Shown here: positions 47,740 to 60,379 of the stretch, piece by piece
Layout of the letters: each line of letters starts with the position of its first letter
Numbering within the stretch: position 1 is the stretch's first letter
Origin: Nectonema munidae
Lineage: Eukaryota > Nematomorpha > Nectonematoida > Nectonematidae
Direction: 5' to 3'
NCBI GenBank assembly: GCA_030549495.1
Contig: JAUIRK010000875.1
Location: forward strand, 248,001 to 312,000
DNA: 64,000 bases
The notes under the pieces: model-generated
Told to the model about the DNA's origin: nothing
Databases searched by the model: none
What the model saw: the letters and a program-made list of their open reading frames with translations, nothing else
Program-made: the position numbers and the translations under genes

Positions 47740-50700
47740 TCAAATTCATAACTACGCAGCCTTGCCAGATGATACGGTTTCAGCGTTTGTTTGCGTTTTT
47801 ATATTCGCCAAAAAACAAAATCTAGAGCGATTTACAAAAATCCCGGTTTTTCATTCGTTAAATTCTACACTCCTTTTCAAAAAGAAACAACGTTAAGAGT
47901 ATACGGTACTAGAACACTTTGGCTCTAGAAAAAATAAATGCGTTTCCTAGTATAGGATAGCAGGATAGATACTAAGACAATTTGACTCTGGAAAAAATAA
48001 AATGTGTGTTTATGAGTATCAAATTTTATGTAAATTTCATAAAATTACTCTTTAAACATAGGATAAAACACTCTTTTATAAGGCAGACATACTTACTAAA
48101 CTTCTCATTTGAGACGATCATCTTTTAGGAACTGTATCCTATTGAGTTAAATTAATTGCAATTGAAAGGTAAGTAAATAATCAGCAAGACAGTTCATCCA
48201 AGCATTAGATAACTCATTCAAAACCTGAAAGATATGGACTATAGCAAAAATAAATCTGCGAAAATTGAAACAAGAAAAAAAGTTTTTCAAAATAGAAAAG
48301 TTGAGATAATGCACAAAAACTTTTCCATTTTTAAAAGTTTCCTCATGATGTAAAGCTGTAAAAATTTTTTATAATATAATCTAAACCCATTAAACTGTTA
48401 ATATAAATCAATGATTATGAAAAATAATATTGCTATTTGTCTTACTAACATAACTTATTCAAAAATATGATAGCAGCATACTAGTACCAAACTATCATTT
48501 TACGGAATCGTCTGAGACCAACCTCTGTAGGATTTGATAGTCCAGGAGTAAATTCTCTATTTCATAATTATCCTAGCGCAACAATCATACCGGGCACAAT
48601 TGGTGCTAGGATGGCATTCAATTGGTGTCCGGCCACAGTCTAAATCCAGGGCTGGTGAAAACGTCTAAACAGTAAATCATTTTTCGAAGTCTCAATTTAT
48701 TCGTGTGAAAATATCTCTCATTTGTGAAGACCCTCTCTCCCTATACAATGAAAATTTATCTCAAGTTTCTATACAGTGTTCAATAGAGAGAGGTTATGAC
48801 TGTACACTTCGCTTATAACAAATGACTTACCTACGTTGTATAGAATGTTTTCTTTTCAATGAAATTCCTCGACTTTTTACTTTGAGCAAATTAACATAAA
48901 ACCACGAAGAAAAATTAACATACCAAGAAAATTCTTCCATAAAACATGACATGGCCACGCAAGACAGCTTTACAAGACGTCGGCAACAGAAAAGCTTATA
49001 ATCATTTTATTCATCATCTCTTCTCCTGTTTCTACAAACCCTTACTTCTATACTTAGTGCATTAACAAGTATAGAGATAGCCAGAAGTTAAGGGAACCAG
49101 AAATTTTTAAAAGGCGAGGGGGGGGGGGGGGCAAATACTGAAAAAATTTGTAAGTTTGAAAATAGGATCGATTAAAATCTCTAATTAAATTAGAGGAATA
49201 TAGAATTAGAGGATATAGTGGATCTAATGAGAGCTTTTAAAGCTTGACTGATTACTTTGATGTGAAGATGATGATGGAAGATGTAAGAAATTTATAAGAA
49301 TATCATATAAGGGTAAATAATAGGATTCGTTTTAAACGAAGTATTATATTTTTGATTGTGTCATTAAGATTTGTTTTCTGATTTTTCGAGGAGGAGATGC
49401 CCTCTGTGCCTCCCCTTGGTTGTGGCCATGAATGTAGGTATTGTGTAGAATGTAGATTGTGATCATCACTATATTGGTAGCATTAAGAAATGCATCATTT
49501 AACTTTATAATATTGGTATTTTTAAATTTGCTTTTATTTGAATAAATTGACTTATAAATGAAAAATCATTAAATGTTTCATTTTTTCTCATTGGCCCTTG
49601 GCGACCCAAAAAAATTGCCAGGGGACCCAAATTTGGGTTGTGACCAAGGGTTAAGAACCGGTGGTGTAGACAGACAAGGCAAAAAAGTTAAATTTTTAAA
49701 ATTTGCAAAAAAAAACAAACCGAATATATGCTAAAATACAGACATAACTTACTGTATGCATTGCCAATCAAAAAATAAGAGATGTGAAAGGTTATTTTGT
49801 TTGCTAATATCATCGCCATGATATGAAATTCCCTGTCTAAGTTTGATTGGATTAACTTATATTTGCGTCAGTCAATCAAGAAATGTAAGCCAAAGAGGTG
49901 CGAGAGAGACTCTTTGAATAAGTAAATAAGGAGATGGGAAAACAATGGAAAAAATTAGTTTATGAAATAATAGTGTTGCGAGATGAAGGGGGATGATTGT
50001 GTTTTATCCAGTAAAAATATTGACAATAAGGAAAAAAAGGCTGTGAATTTGATAGGTCGTACAGGTACCTTGATATATCGACGAGTAGGGGAGAAGACGC
50101 GTAACGAGAGAGAGAGAGAGATATCAATTTGATAAAAAAAAAAGCAACACAAAAGTGTGACTGATAGATAGATACATCATCATTCCTATGTAGCACACGG
50201 ATTGAAGCTTTGTCACTGGAGAGATTATATATATATATCATCTCCTCTTACTATATATGATAAATTACACTCCCATCTTTACATGCCTTCAAAATTATAT
50301 ACAGCAGATATAAAATCTCTTCATATTGTGAAAAACAATGATTTTTCTCGTCAAATTTTACGCAGTTACAACAATATCACATTATTGATGTGAAATATTA
50401 CCAATATAGCTCAAATACTTTCCCAAAAACGTAAAATCTTCAATTAATTTTTAAAAAATAATTATCTTTCGCGCATTCAAATGGGATTAAAGGGAAGGAA
50501 AAATTAAAAAAAAAATTTTTTTTAAAAGAAATGCATAAATCTGTATTTTTGTCATAAAAGGAGAATAAATCATATTAAGGAAGAATAACTTGAAGAAAGA
50601 GGATTCAGAACATTAAAACTTTTAGTCCTAACGGCACACACCAGCATCTCATAAAATACAAATAGACTGCTTTAAATTGTATATTAAGAACTCATGGCAA

Positions 50701-51000
50701 AGATAAGCAGACGATTAATCTTCAAAAACCTTGACCTCAAAAGGAGCAAATGATTTTTATTAACTAACTGACCAACTCGCACCAAAACACTTTTCCCAAC
50801 TCACCCGCAGGACCGGTTGTAAGCCGATTTGACCGATGTTATCAAATTGGGTCCCGTGACTTGAGGAAACTAAAAATTTAATTGAAACTAATTAATTTAA
50901 TTTAAAAAAAAGCTAACTTTAATAATAAAAAGAAGTTACTTAAATTGGAAAGGGGTAAATTTAAAGTGGAAAATGGGAGTAAAAATCGTATTTTCCAAAA
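47740..51000. other. Intergenic, repeats only
   Basis: No credible gene. It holds short GGCACAATTGGTGCTAGGA-like repeats at 48575-48640, a 17-base G run near 49118, (GA)n at 50104-50122, and a MITE relative at 50630-50755. Confidence 0.5.
49590..49676 (-). repeat. hAT-like terminus fragment
   Basis: On the minus strand it reads CGGTTCTTAACCCTTGG, followed by CCCAAATTTGGGTCCCC. The GGTTCTTAACC end recurs in many hAT MITEs. The other end was not located. Confidence 0.4.
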
Positions 51001-51002
51001 CT

Positions 51003-51132
51003 GTAAACGACCAGAATAATCAGACGATATCTAATGTAAAGCAGAAGATTTGTATTAAAGAGATTCGATAAAAGCAGACGATTTTATTTTTGTAAAGTCG
51101 ACTATAGTCAACTCTGGGCGTTAAAAGGTTAA
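51003..51132. mobile_element. TTAA-type MITE copy
   Basis: The same family as 24712-24849: AATAATCAGACGATATCTAA, AAGCAGAAGATTTGTATTAA, GTAAAGTCGAC, ending in TTAA at 51129-51132. The left TTAA is not preserved. Confidence 0.65.
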
Positions 51133-51344
51133 TAAGGCGGGCCCGAATTTTTTCTCTTTTACCGCTCTGATGATCAGAATAAAAATCAATTGTCTGCTTT
51201 CTTTTTCAATGAAATTTTATATCTTTTCGTACACTGCTGTCAAATTGCTCCTCAAAGCCCTGAAAGAAATTAAAAGTAATAATTATTTCATAAAAGTTTC
51301 ATCTAAATGTTCTAGCTTGAGTATTATTGAAAGTTAAGGTTTCT

Positions 51345-51486
51345 TTAACCCATTAAGTATACCATAGAAATGAGACGATATTTAAAAAAAAACGCAGACG
51401 ATTTATATTCAAAGTCATTGAAAAAAGCAGACGAAGATAAAATTACTTATGTTTCCAAATGGGAAGATTGGGACTTAATGGGTTAA
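51345..51486. mobile_element. TTAA-flanked MITE with perfect ends
   Basis: 142 bp: left TTAACCCATTAAGT, and the same 14 bases on the opposite strand at the right. The interior holds two AGCAGACGA-type motifs. The ends closely match those of piggyBac copy 4 (TTAACCCATTAATGCCC), suggesting mobilisation by that family. Confidence 0.8.
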
Positions 51487-52041
51487 ATTTAAGTGATATC
51501 TTTGAACGAATATTACGCGAAATATAAGTTGCTTCTCAGGGATGCTATTAATTTTGTTCACAGTTAATTTGTTATCTGTGAACGCTAAGAAAATGATTAA
51601 AGATTTAACTGCTAATATTATGTAATATAACTCTTTTCATTAAAAGTTATAGAAATTCTTTTAAAAACTCTTTACAGAAATTCCTTCAGCAATGAAAACA
51701 TTAAAAAAAACAACATTATAATTAAGATTGCGACTATACATAATGCCATCATTTTTGATATCAGTAGGCAAACACAAGGCTACTGAGTTGAGCACAAATG
51801 TGCCCTTAACTAATTTATGCAATTTTTCATTAAAAATCGCATTTAAACTTTTCATCATAGAATGTAGTAGAAATTTTTAAAAATGAAAACAACAACAACA
51901 ACAATAATAATTAGTGAAACAACTAAAGTTTGCGACAGATCTAGAAGAAAATTTACACCTATATGCAATTTTTGAATGGAATTTTATTACATTTTTTTAC
52001 TATAACGAACTTTTTCTAAATAGTTTATATAGAAAGGAGGT

Positions 52042-52378
52042 CAGGCCCGTAGCTAAGACTTTTCAATTGGGACGGCTGGAAAAAATTTGGGGGGGGGGGG
52101 GGGGGCTAAATATTTTCACAAAATTTTTTTGGTACTTATGGGTTATTTCTTCCCCATTCAAAAAAATTTTTTTGTAAATTACTGAAAAACAATTTTAAGT
52201 GTGAGGCAGATAACTAATAAGTACCAAATTTTTATATATAGTCTAAAAATAAACCATTTTTGAACCCTTTATTGATATCGAAATATATTAGGTTGGGGGG
52301 GGGGGGGGGGGCTTTGAATCTAAGTTGAGGGGGGGGGGGGAGCTTAGCCCCCTCCTGCCCTCGCTGGCTACGGGCCTT
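52042..52378. mobile_element. hAT-type MITE with long G runs
   Basis: 337 bp. The ends are CAGGCCCGTAGC and the complement of AAGGCCCGTAGC, with a near-perfect 8-bp duplication AAGGAGGT/AAGAAGGT. Three G runs of 12-17 bases lie inside. Confidence 0.75.
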
Positions 52379-53950
52379 AAGAAGGTGTGAGTGAATCCTT
52401 ATCTAGAGTATTACTGCTATAAAAACCACTCAACCATATATCTCACGGATCTGAGGTACAACCTTCTTTCAGAAAAACAAGCTAAGCCCACTCATTAGAA
52501 TTAAAGTAGAATATTTTTAAAAAGGAAATTAATCCAAATAAATTCACATTTTTGATGTTCACACAGAAAAAAGTTCAACCACATTTTGCCATATGCTTTT
52601 ATAATAATTGTGAATGCTGTGCATAGAAGTTCACGCATCGCAGGGTGAGGGCAAGACCGTGCGGGTACCCACATAAAAAATTGGGGTTCGAAGAATTAGA
52701 AGTAATTTTGGGAACATTTAAATGTTTTTTTGTATTTCTCAGCAATCAAATTAAAGTATTGATAAGATTGTAAGTTGATAACAATAATTCAAAAATCATT
52801 TTTCTTCAAACTTATAAAATCATTGTGAAAGTTAGGGTTACGAAGTAGGAGCTAGAGATTTTGGAAAAAGAAGAGCCGTGATTGGTTTTTAGAAGAAATT
52901 AGGACTCACAGTAAGAAATTAGAACAATGAATATATTCTAATGTGTACTTGGAGTCGAAGACAGATGCTTACCATTTGGATTCTGACACTCCCCTGATGA
53001 AACGTAATAAAATTGGTTTGCTGGCCCAATGGTCTATCAGTTCCATTGTTGTGAGCTCAGTAGTCAGTTTACGCAACGATTTACTTTTAAAGCTACGCAG
53101 AGAAGAAGAGCGAGCTTATTCATTAATTTACAAGAAATTTTTAAAAAACGAGTATAATACGCGCAATGGATGTTCCAACGTCACTTTGGAACAATAGTAA
53201 GCAAATAATATAAATACATCTGTCATACAGATATAAAAAAAGAATACTAAATCATAGAATGAGTAGAATAAAATTTTAAACCATAGGTCATATTTTATCA
53301 AAAGTAATAACCACATGATGTAGCATGCATTACAATAAAAACGGTGGCCTTTACCCCGCTCATATTATTTATATATTTTTTATGCAGGTAAAAAAATAAT
53401 ATTTGATACCGCAATAAAAATTTGTTTTGGGGGTGTGGGTTCAAAAATTTTGCTCATGCAGGACCATAGTGTGTACAGCAAGCACTGCTTGGCAACTTAT
53501 TTCCACATGCACATATGTTTATTTCAAAATTCAGCATCGCATTCAAAATAAAATATGATTGCAGGAAAATAATGAATTTCTTTATTGAACACATATGTTG
53601 CAGAAGAATTGCAAGACAATTTCTTGCAATTTTTCTTGAACAACAATGAGAGATAGCGCGTTGTTTTCCAAGGCTGTAGACGCACTAATAGAGAACATAA
53701 CTTCATGATTAAAAGTATCCTCAAGATTTCAAGGATAGAAGTATTAAAGGTTAAAAAATGATTAAAAAGTAGCATACACAGATTTTAATTTATGAAGGAA
53801 GAGGATTAGCTAAATTCACGATATGAAGAAAAGAGCACATAAAGAAGAAAACTTCCATTCTGTACAAACAAACCAGCAATTACTGCAGAAAAATATTCGC
53901 AAAAAGCTAAATATCATAGGCAACAAATTGACACATATACGGTATTTAAT

Positions 53951-54190
53951 ATATACAATTTTTACTTCTAAATGATCTTTTTTCAATTCTAAATCGTCTT
54001 TTATCCTATCTTTTTTAAAATTGTGCATTGTCTATTTTAAGTTCTGAAATGCCTTTTTTAAATTCTAACCGCTCTGTTTAACAAAATATTCAAAATTGAA
54101 AAAAGACAATTCAGGACTTAAAAAAGACAAATTAAAATTGAAAAAAAATTCGAACTAAAAGAAGACAATTTAGAAGTAAAAATGGTATAT
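53951..54190. repeat. Foldback element 2, same family as the 19.8-kb element
   Basis: A 240-bp imperfect palindrome. The left arm begins ATATACAATTTTTACTTCTA and the right arm ends in the complement of ATATACCATTTTTACTTCTA. The arms consist of about 21-bp units with TTTTTTCAATTCTAAAT-like sequence. Read outward, each arm gives LELKKDHLEVKIVYI or a close variant, matching the ELKMVYI end of element 1. The units differ from those of element 1, so only the design and the ends are shared. Confidence 0.7.
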
Positions 54191-54295
54191 ATTTTTTAGA
54201 TCGAATTCAAAAGTCCTCATTTAGATATTAATTAAACTTGGAGATGAAGGCATTATGTCAAATGGAAGTACTCACTTCATACTTTGTACATGCAT

Positions 54296-54759
54296 TAGGG
54301 TTTGCATAAGTATCGAAAATTAGGAACCGGTACTGATACCGAAAAAAACTTACAAAACCGGGAAATCCAGGTTCCAAACGGTTCCTTAAGGAGATATATA
54401 AACAGCAAAAAGATGCAATGAAATTGACGTTTTTGATTTATTATAAACAGATGTACACTTTTTCTTTCTATATATTTATCATTAAAATGGTTCTAGGAGA
54501 AAAGTGTGCAAACGACAAAAGTGTGCAGCAGAGAAAAAAAAAGAAACTTCTCCGTTTACCATTAAAATGAGGTGACAATGAAAAAAAGATTTTATATGAA
54601 TGAAGTGCAGCAAAGTTTTATGCAAAGAATTGCATAATGAAATAAATCAATTACAACTAAGTTATTCTTGGAACCGGGAATACTTTTCGGTTCCGAAACA
54701 GTTCCCAAATTTTTAGAACCGGGAACGTCCCGGGATTTCAGAACTGGGAGCAAACCCTA
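54296..54759. mobile_element. hAT-like element with TAGGGTTTGC ends
   Basis: 464 bp bounded by TAGGGTTTGC and its exact complement, with flanks ACATGCAT/ATATGCAT (7 of 8). Inside near both ends are GGAACCGG and GGTTCC clusters that themselves pair. No gene is present. Confidence 0.7.
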
Positions 54760-56065
54760 ATATGCATATAAGTGGATAACAGCGCTTCAAGGTGCTTACA
54801 CAAAAAGACCTCTCCATCTCCCAAAGTAGTCTGACTGATTCCTCAAAAATAGTTTCCCTACATTATTACATTTTTCTCTTTTTCTGTCGTTGATCAAGGC
54901 TGGAAAAGAAGCTTTTCTCAACTTTTCATCACATATGTGAAATAATTAAGGATGCAAGTTCTTTCTAAATGTACCAAAGAAATCTTACAACGTTCCATTT
55001 GAATGTTGTGATTAGTATTATTAAATACAAGTACTTATTTTAGTAGTGGAATGCGTCGCTAAAACAGTGGATAGGTTTGTAAACATTAACATGAAAGTTG
55101 AAAAGTCGGAAGGAATAACCAATTCTGAGTAGTCGTAAAAACTCGATTCCGTCATCAAATACTTGAAAGTTACAAGGGTTAGCCAAGCTTTTGTAGGGTA
55201 CGCGCCAAATTAATTGTTTTCTGATTAATTTCCATTATCTTTTGTTTCAGTTTTGAGTCACAGAATTGTCATAGACAATAAATCTTGTAAACAAAAATGT
55301 AAGATTTTATATTTTAAAATTTTTAGTTTTATTTTCATTATTTATGCAACAACTTTCGCAAACTGTTTTATTAGTCTTAGATTTTCTCAGTATCAAATAT
55401 CTCAAAAAATAATTGCATATTTTATTTAACTTAGTTGGAATGGCGTAGCCAGGAATTTAAATGAAGGTGGCCTGAAGAAAGTTATGGAGGGCCCAAAATT
55501 TTGCGCAATGAAGTTTTTGGTACCAACTGAAGAAGCTCCAGCACAATTTGGATCTTTATAGAATATCTGGAGGAAAAATTATGAGTGAAGCGGTAAAATT
55601 TACTCAAATTAAAGAAATTATTTGAAATGATAAATAAATCATTCATTACCCCAAGTTGATATAAAAGAAAAACTACAAACTCAAATCCCAATTGTGCAGA
55701 AACATGAAACTTTGCAGTTTTGATCACACGTTAACGGTTTTCCACTATTTTTTCACGCAGACAGCATTCAAAAAACGTTAGCTTTGGCGCATATTTTGTT
55801 TTTACTAGATAGTTACCGTTAAATACAAAGAAAAATTAGTTTTAAATTTCAAAAATATATAACAAAAGGTGTGTAAATGTAAAGTAGACTTCATGGTTTG
55901 CACTCAACTATAATGATGTCTTGCTTTATATTACCGAAATTCAAAAGATCCAACCTTTCAAAAGAAGCCGCGGACCGTATTTGACATTACTGAGGGAGCA
56001 TGCGGCTCACGGTCCCCAAATTTGGAAAACCCTGTAAGTTATGGAAAACATTAATGCGGACACAA

Positions 56066-56233
56066 TCAATCACCATTCTTGTAGATATGAATGCAAAAAT
56101 CTTTGTCTGCATGCAGGATTTGTGTCTGTGTTCTAATAAGAACAACTCTTTTACTGACATGATCAAAGGCAATGATGTCTTTAGGATGGATATTCTTAAG
56201 GGCATGTTTTAAAAAAGATTTTTAAAGGCATCT
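56066..56233 (-). other. Unassigned coding-like ORF (55 aa from ATG)
   Basis: A minus-strand frame MPLKKSFLKHALKNIHPKD, then IIAFDHVSKRVVLIRTQTQI and HADKDFCIHIYKNGD. The frame is open 8 codons further upstream. A G/GTGATT donor before the stop and a TTACAG acceptor 43 bases on would extend it in frame with FSKFGDREPHAPS, but such an intron is very short. I do not recognise the family. Confidence 0.3.
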
Positions 56234-56639
56234 TATTTATTAATGCATGGGATCCTTATTTCGGGGTTTAAGGCATGGATATCAATCTCACTTCCTTTAG
56301 GTCATCTTATCTACAAAATGTGCGTGAACTATATCATCACTTCAAAAAAGTTGTAAACAATTTTGTTGATAAAATCAATTGGAGTACTAAATGGACACGT
56401 TTTCAAGCAATTGTTTTACTTCAAACCGGTAATGGATAAAGTATGAGCAACAAAATTGAATTTAAAAAGCAAAATTTGATTGAGGCGTGCAGTATCTCTG
56501 GAAATTACTCATGTGGTTTTTTAATTTTAAACTAATTTATTAATATATATGCAATTAATATTCCAAAATCAATAAAAATGTTTTTATGATGACACACTCA
56601 AAAAATAAATAATGACTGAAATTTACTTGGTAGAAGATT

Positions 56640-57380
56640 TTTAGCTTTGATGCACAACGTTGCTCCAAGGCACTGAAGTCACAAAGGAGGCGGAACACTC
56701 AAAGTTAACGCTTTGGTGTTAGTAAAGCAGGATTCACAGATCCTTCAGGGATTTGACAGCCGACAATCTGTGTAGCGTAAAGGTACCGCAAAGTGCACGC
56801 TAATAACTGCTCCGTTATCTATGCCACGGCTTTTGAGCAGTCTATCGTGAAGTATCGAAGTGGTGAGCCAAGCACATAGAATCTATATGCACTCCTCCTA
56901 TCTTTCTATCTATCTTACTATCTATCTGTCTGTAATGTCTCGGTGCACATGGTAGTTTGCACGTTGACATTAGCAAGTGCTCAGGGTGTGAGTGACTTAT
57001 GGCATTTGACTTCTAGTGTAAGCAAACGAGATTATGCCAGGCTGGGAGGAGATTGTGATCTCCATAGTAGTGATGGAAGCTTATTCCACTGCTGCTCCTA
57101 ATGAAAACATGGCGCGCACTTCACTTGTCGAGGTACTTTGAAGCTGAATCCCTCCATCCCTAATCTCGGCTTAATTCACCGACTCACCAAACACGAAAGA
57201 TGATACACACCTCTCCACCAATCAAAGCAAATTATACGGGTTTACACTTGAGCGAGGATTCGGTGTCAATAAAATTTAGCCTCAGGACAAATCGCCATCT
57301 AACTCATTATTATTTAGAGGCTGAATTGTTTTGAGGACAAAGTGACAATAAGTACTAGAGATCTTCAAAATTTGGGTCGT
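56640..57380. other. Balanced-GC stretch without an open frame
   Basis: About 740 bp whose composition stands out from the AT-rich surroundings and is non-repetitive, except for a TCTA run at 56906-56935. It could hold a promoter, untranslated exon or non-coding RNA. No long frame or splice pair is convincing. Confidence 0.35.
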
Positions 57381-57383
57381 AAG

Positions 57384-57519
57384 TTATCGGTATCGCGTCC
57401 AAGAGAAGAATAAACTTCCATAAGCTGGACAGATGGTAAGGATAGTCACAAACAGGAATCGAACCCTGCCCATCTGGATTGAGATCCCAGGCTCTTACCA
57501 CTAGGCCATCTGCCGACAT
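57384..57519 (-). mobile_element. tRNA-derived SINE, family B (copy 2)
   Basis: On the minus strand: TGTCGGCAGATGGCCTAGTG (good A box), anticodon-region sequence, B box GGGTTCGATTCCTG, then TATCCTTACCATCTGTCCAG and TTTATTCTTCTCTTGGACG, ending GATACCGATAAC. The tRNA-like head lacks a pairing acceptor stem, so it is not a functional tRNA gene. Confidence 0.72.
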
Positions 57520-58191
57520 TTGTTTATTATCTGTTTGTTTATTTATAACATTTGTTTTATTAACAGATTTTTATTGTTTATTTATTTAATTAGTAAAATA
57601 AATTACTCAGAAATGCTGAATTATAATTTCATTTTATTTTAGAATGATACCTTTCTTAAATATTGTTATGTATCATATGTTGATGAATGGATCGAATATT
57701 CGGATGCAAATCGCTGCAAATAAAGTATTCTACATCATGTATTTTTAGAGAACGATTAGATGTATAGAAAAAGCACAAATGCCAGCTTGAAATTCATGCA
57801 ATTTACAGAATATAATAATGGATTCAATGAAATCGCTTCTGATAAACACAGCAATTTAAATCTAGACTAAAACAATGATGCTTGTTAACAGAAAGTTATG
57901 ACATGTAGAATGTGACTTTTGGGACATCCCAAATTTACTGCGTATAAAGTTTCTTCAACAAAAAATATGTCTGAAAGAATATTTAGCATAAAAATTCTAT
58001 AATGAAGCTTTTTAGCAGCACTTGTCATCCGCCTCGATAAATTAATTGCTGTTCAATTCAAATCGATGAAGTCGTTAGATAAAGTTTCTTGGAGTCGAAG
58101 TATATTTTATTTTTTTAATATATATAAAATTGTTTCAAACTTTGTTCTTTCCTCTTTAATTTCCTTGTTTCCAGCAATGACACTTTATTAT

Positions 58192-59850
58192 GAAACGAAG
58201 AACGAAGATCCATAATATATGTGCCAAGACCTTTATCTACACACATTTTCGATGAATAAGCTTGACTTAAACTTCTGCACTCTCAACCAAACTTGCTCTA
58301 GAAGATTGTTATTGTTCGCTTCACCCCAATTTAAACCCATTTCACTAAAATGCTCGCTTTTAAAAGGCGCAATAATTTCTTGATTTTAACTTTCCAAATC
58401 ATTACTTAATAAAAATATTCTTTTTAAACATGAGTGTAGAAGTTTGTTAATCTCTGACAGACAAAATAACAAAAATTCCATTTTTCATATACTTTTTTAA
58501 GATTCACTGTGCGCGACAGTAGTACTTGCACGCAAAGGGAATGCAATTTTTCCTTATGTTTGTCGATGAATCTTAGTTTATACCTAAAGGGAATGCACTG
58601 ACGATATGCACTAGTTTCTTTACTTTTCGAACCTCTTGTGTCAATGGCCGATCCAAAAATTGACCATATGGGGGGGCAACTTTAAAAAATACTACCATAC
58701 AAGTTTTGATGCTTAGGAAAGAGAAAAATCAGTAAAGGGAATTTCTGAAGCCATTCTTCATAGGGGGCCTAGGCTCAGGTGGCATCCCCCTCTCTGGATT
58801 CGCCAGTGTCTTGGGTGTAGGATGGAAGTTGAAGTAATTATTTGGGAAAGATTTTTTCCACATAAATATCATATACACTTCCTTTTATAAATAACATTTT
58901 TATTTGAGGTTTTATAAATTTCAAAAAAAATAAGTAAAGGAGATTTTTAAATAGGGATATCTAGAGGGGCTTGGTTTTATCATTTTTAAATTTATTTTAA
59001 AAGAATTTGTATCACAAATTCAACCGTAAAACAAGTAAAGTAATATGGAAAGTCTACTCAGGAGCCAAACAAGTCTCTTAATCGTATAAAATTGGAAAAA
59101 TTCAAAATTATTGGTGAAGCGAAGGACTTAAAAAAAAGTGAAAGACTTAAGAAGATATTTAAGTCACCCACCTGAAGCAAATATGGACTTTAGAAGTGTC
59201 CCTAACACATTTTTTAATTCTATTTAAAAAAAATATATCAATGTAAAAGAGAAAATGAATCATATTTGGAGTTGGATTATTAAAACCTCCTGTTTTGAAA
59301 AGATAAATTATGAAAAGTGGAGTTTCTTCTACATCGCAAGCATGCCATTATTTAAGCGTCGTGTAAAAGTGAGACAACCCAGAAAAACCAGGGCTTCTGG
59401 TAGCTGAAGTAAGATTTTCTAGAATCTGGCATTGATTTTCAATGCTCTCGGTTTCGAATTATACCATTCTCATACTTCATTGCTCATCGCAAGACACAAG
59501 CTTCGAAAATTGCGCCGTAACTATCAAAATGCTCCACGTTATCTTCACCTTATCGGCGTATTCATGCTCGAATGATCTCATTTTTATTTTAGATAACTTA
59601 ATCAAATGCACCGTTCATACAGGATAAATGACCTTTACCTGAATATGCCATAAAAAATCTAAAACACACTAAAATCAATGATAATATACGGTGACATTTT
59701 TTGATCATAGATTTTATAATATAATAATATAGACGTGATTATAAACACGACAAAACTTCTGAGCCTTTTTCAAGGAATTTCAGGTGTAAAGCGTTCAACC
59801 ACCAAAACTTGAAGAAACGAAGAACCAAGATCCATAATATATGTGCCAAG
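58192..59850. repeat. Direct repeat pair, 37 bp, 1.6 kb apart
   Basis: 58192-58228 and 59814-59850 share 36 of 37 bases (CATAATATATGTGCCAAG within) in the same orientation. Similarity weakens on both sides. The family is unknown. Confidence 0.6.
58642..58808. mobile_element. hAT-type MITE
   Basis: 167 bp. The left end is CAATGGCCGATCCA and the right, on the other strand, CACTGGCGAATCCA. The 8-bp duplication is TCTTGTGT/TCTTGGGT. It is related by its ends to the 39.4-kb MITE. Confidence 0.75.
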
Positions 59851-60078
59851 GCTTATCTAGCTATTTTGCTTTTTCTAACGTGATTTTAATTAAAAAAAAT
59901 TTACAATTGCTTAAATATGTTTTTAAATGATTTTTTAACATATAGTCTTTCTGCTGATCAATGAATTCATTATAACATAGACAAAGTTTATTTATCACAA
60001 GTTCAATATAAAATGTGGAAATATGAAAATGTTGAGGTGCTAAGCTAGACAAAAAGACTATTTTAAGTCGCTTCATCT

Positions 60079-60368
60079 CAATGGCGTATCAATACCCCCT
60101 CCCCCTCCCACCTGGGCGAATGCTAATTTTGCCGCCATTCAAAATTTCAAACAACACTTTAAAACGCCCAAAGCTTGATAATACAGATATATATATATAT
60201 ATGTGTGTGTATGGAAAATTGGAATAAAAAGTGTAGGAAAGCATTATTACATTACTATTTAGGTCTAAGACATCTCGATTAAATTTTTATTGATGATATA
60301 TCAATACCAATAAATTCTGCGCCCTGGGCGGATGACCGCCCGTCCCGCCTCTTTTTGGTCCGCTACGG
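60079..60368. mobile_element. hAT-type MITE, diverged
   Basis: 290 bp with a perfect 8-bp duplication CTTCATCT (60071-60078, 60369-60376). The ends CAATGGCGTATCAATA and CCGTAGCGGACCAAAA match at about 10 of 16. The interior has a TA run and GGGCGG-type sequence. Confidence 0.65.
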
Positions 60369-60379
60369 CTTCATCTGCA

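Noticed and set aside
57430-57519. Possible tRNA gene (A and B boxes, minus strand)
   Set aside because: No pairing acceptor stem, and it is shared with another locus including a non-tRNA tail, so it is a SINE.
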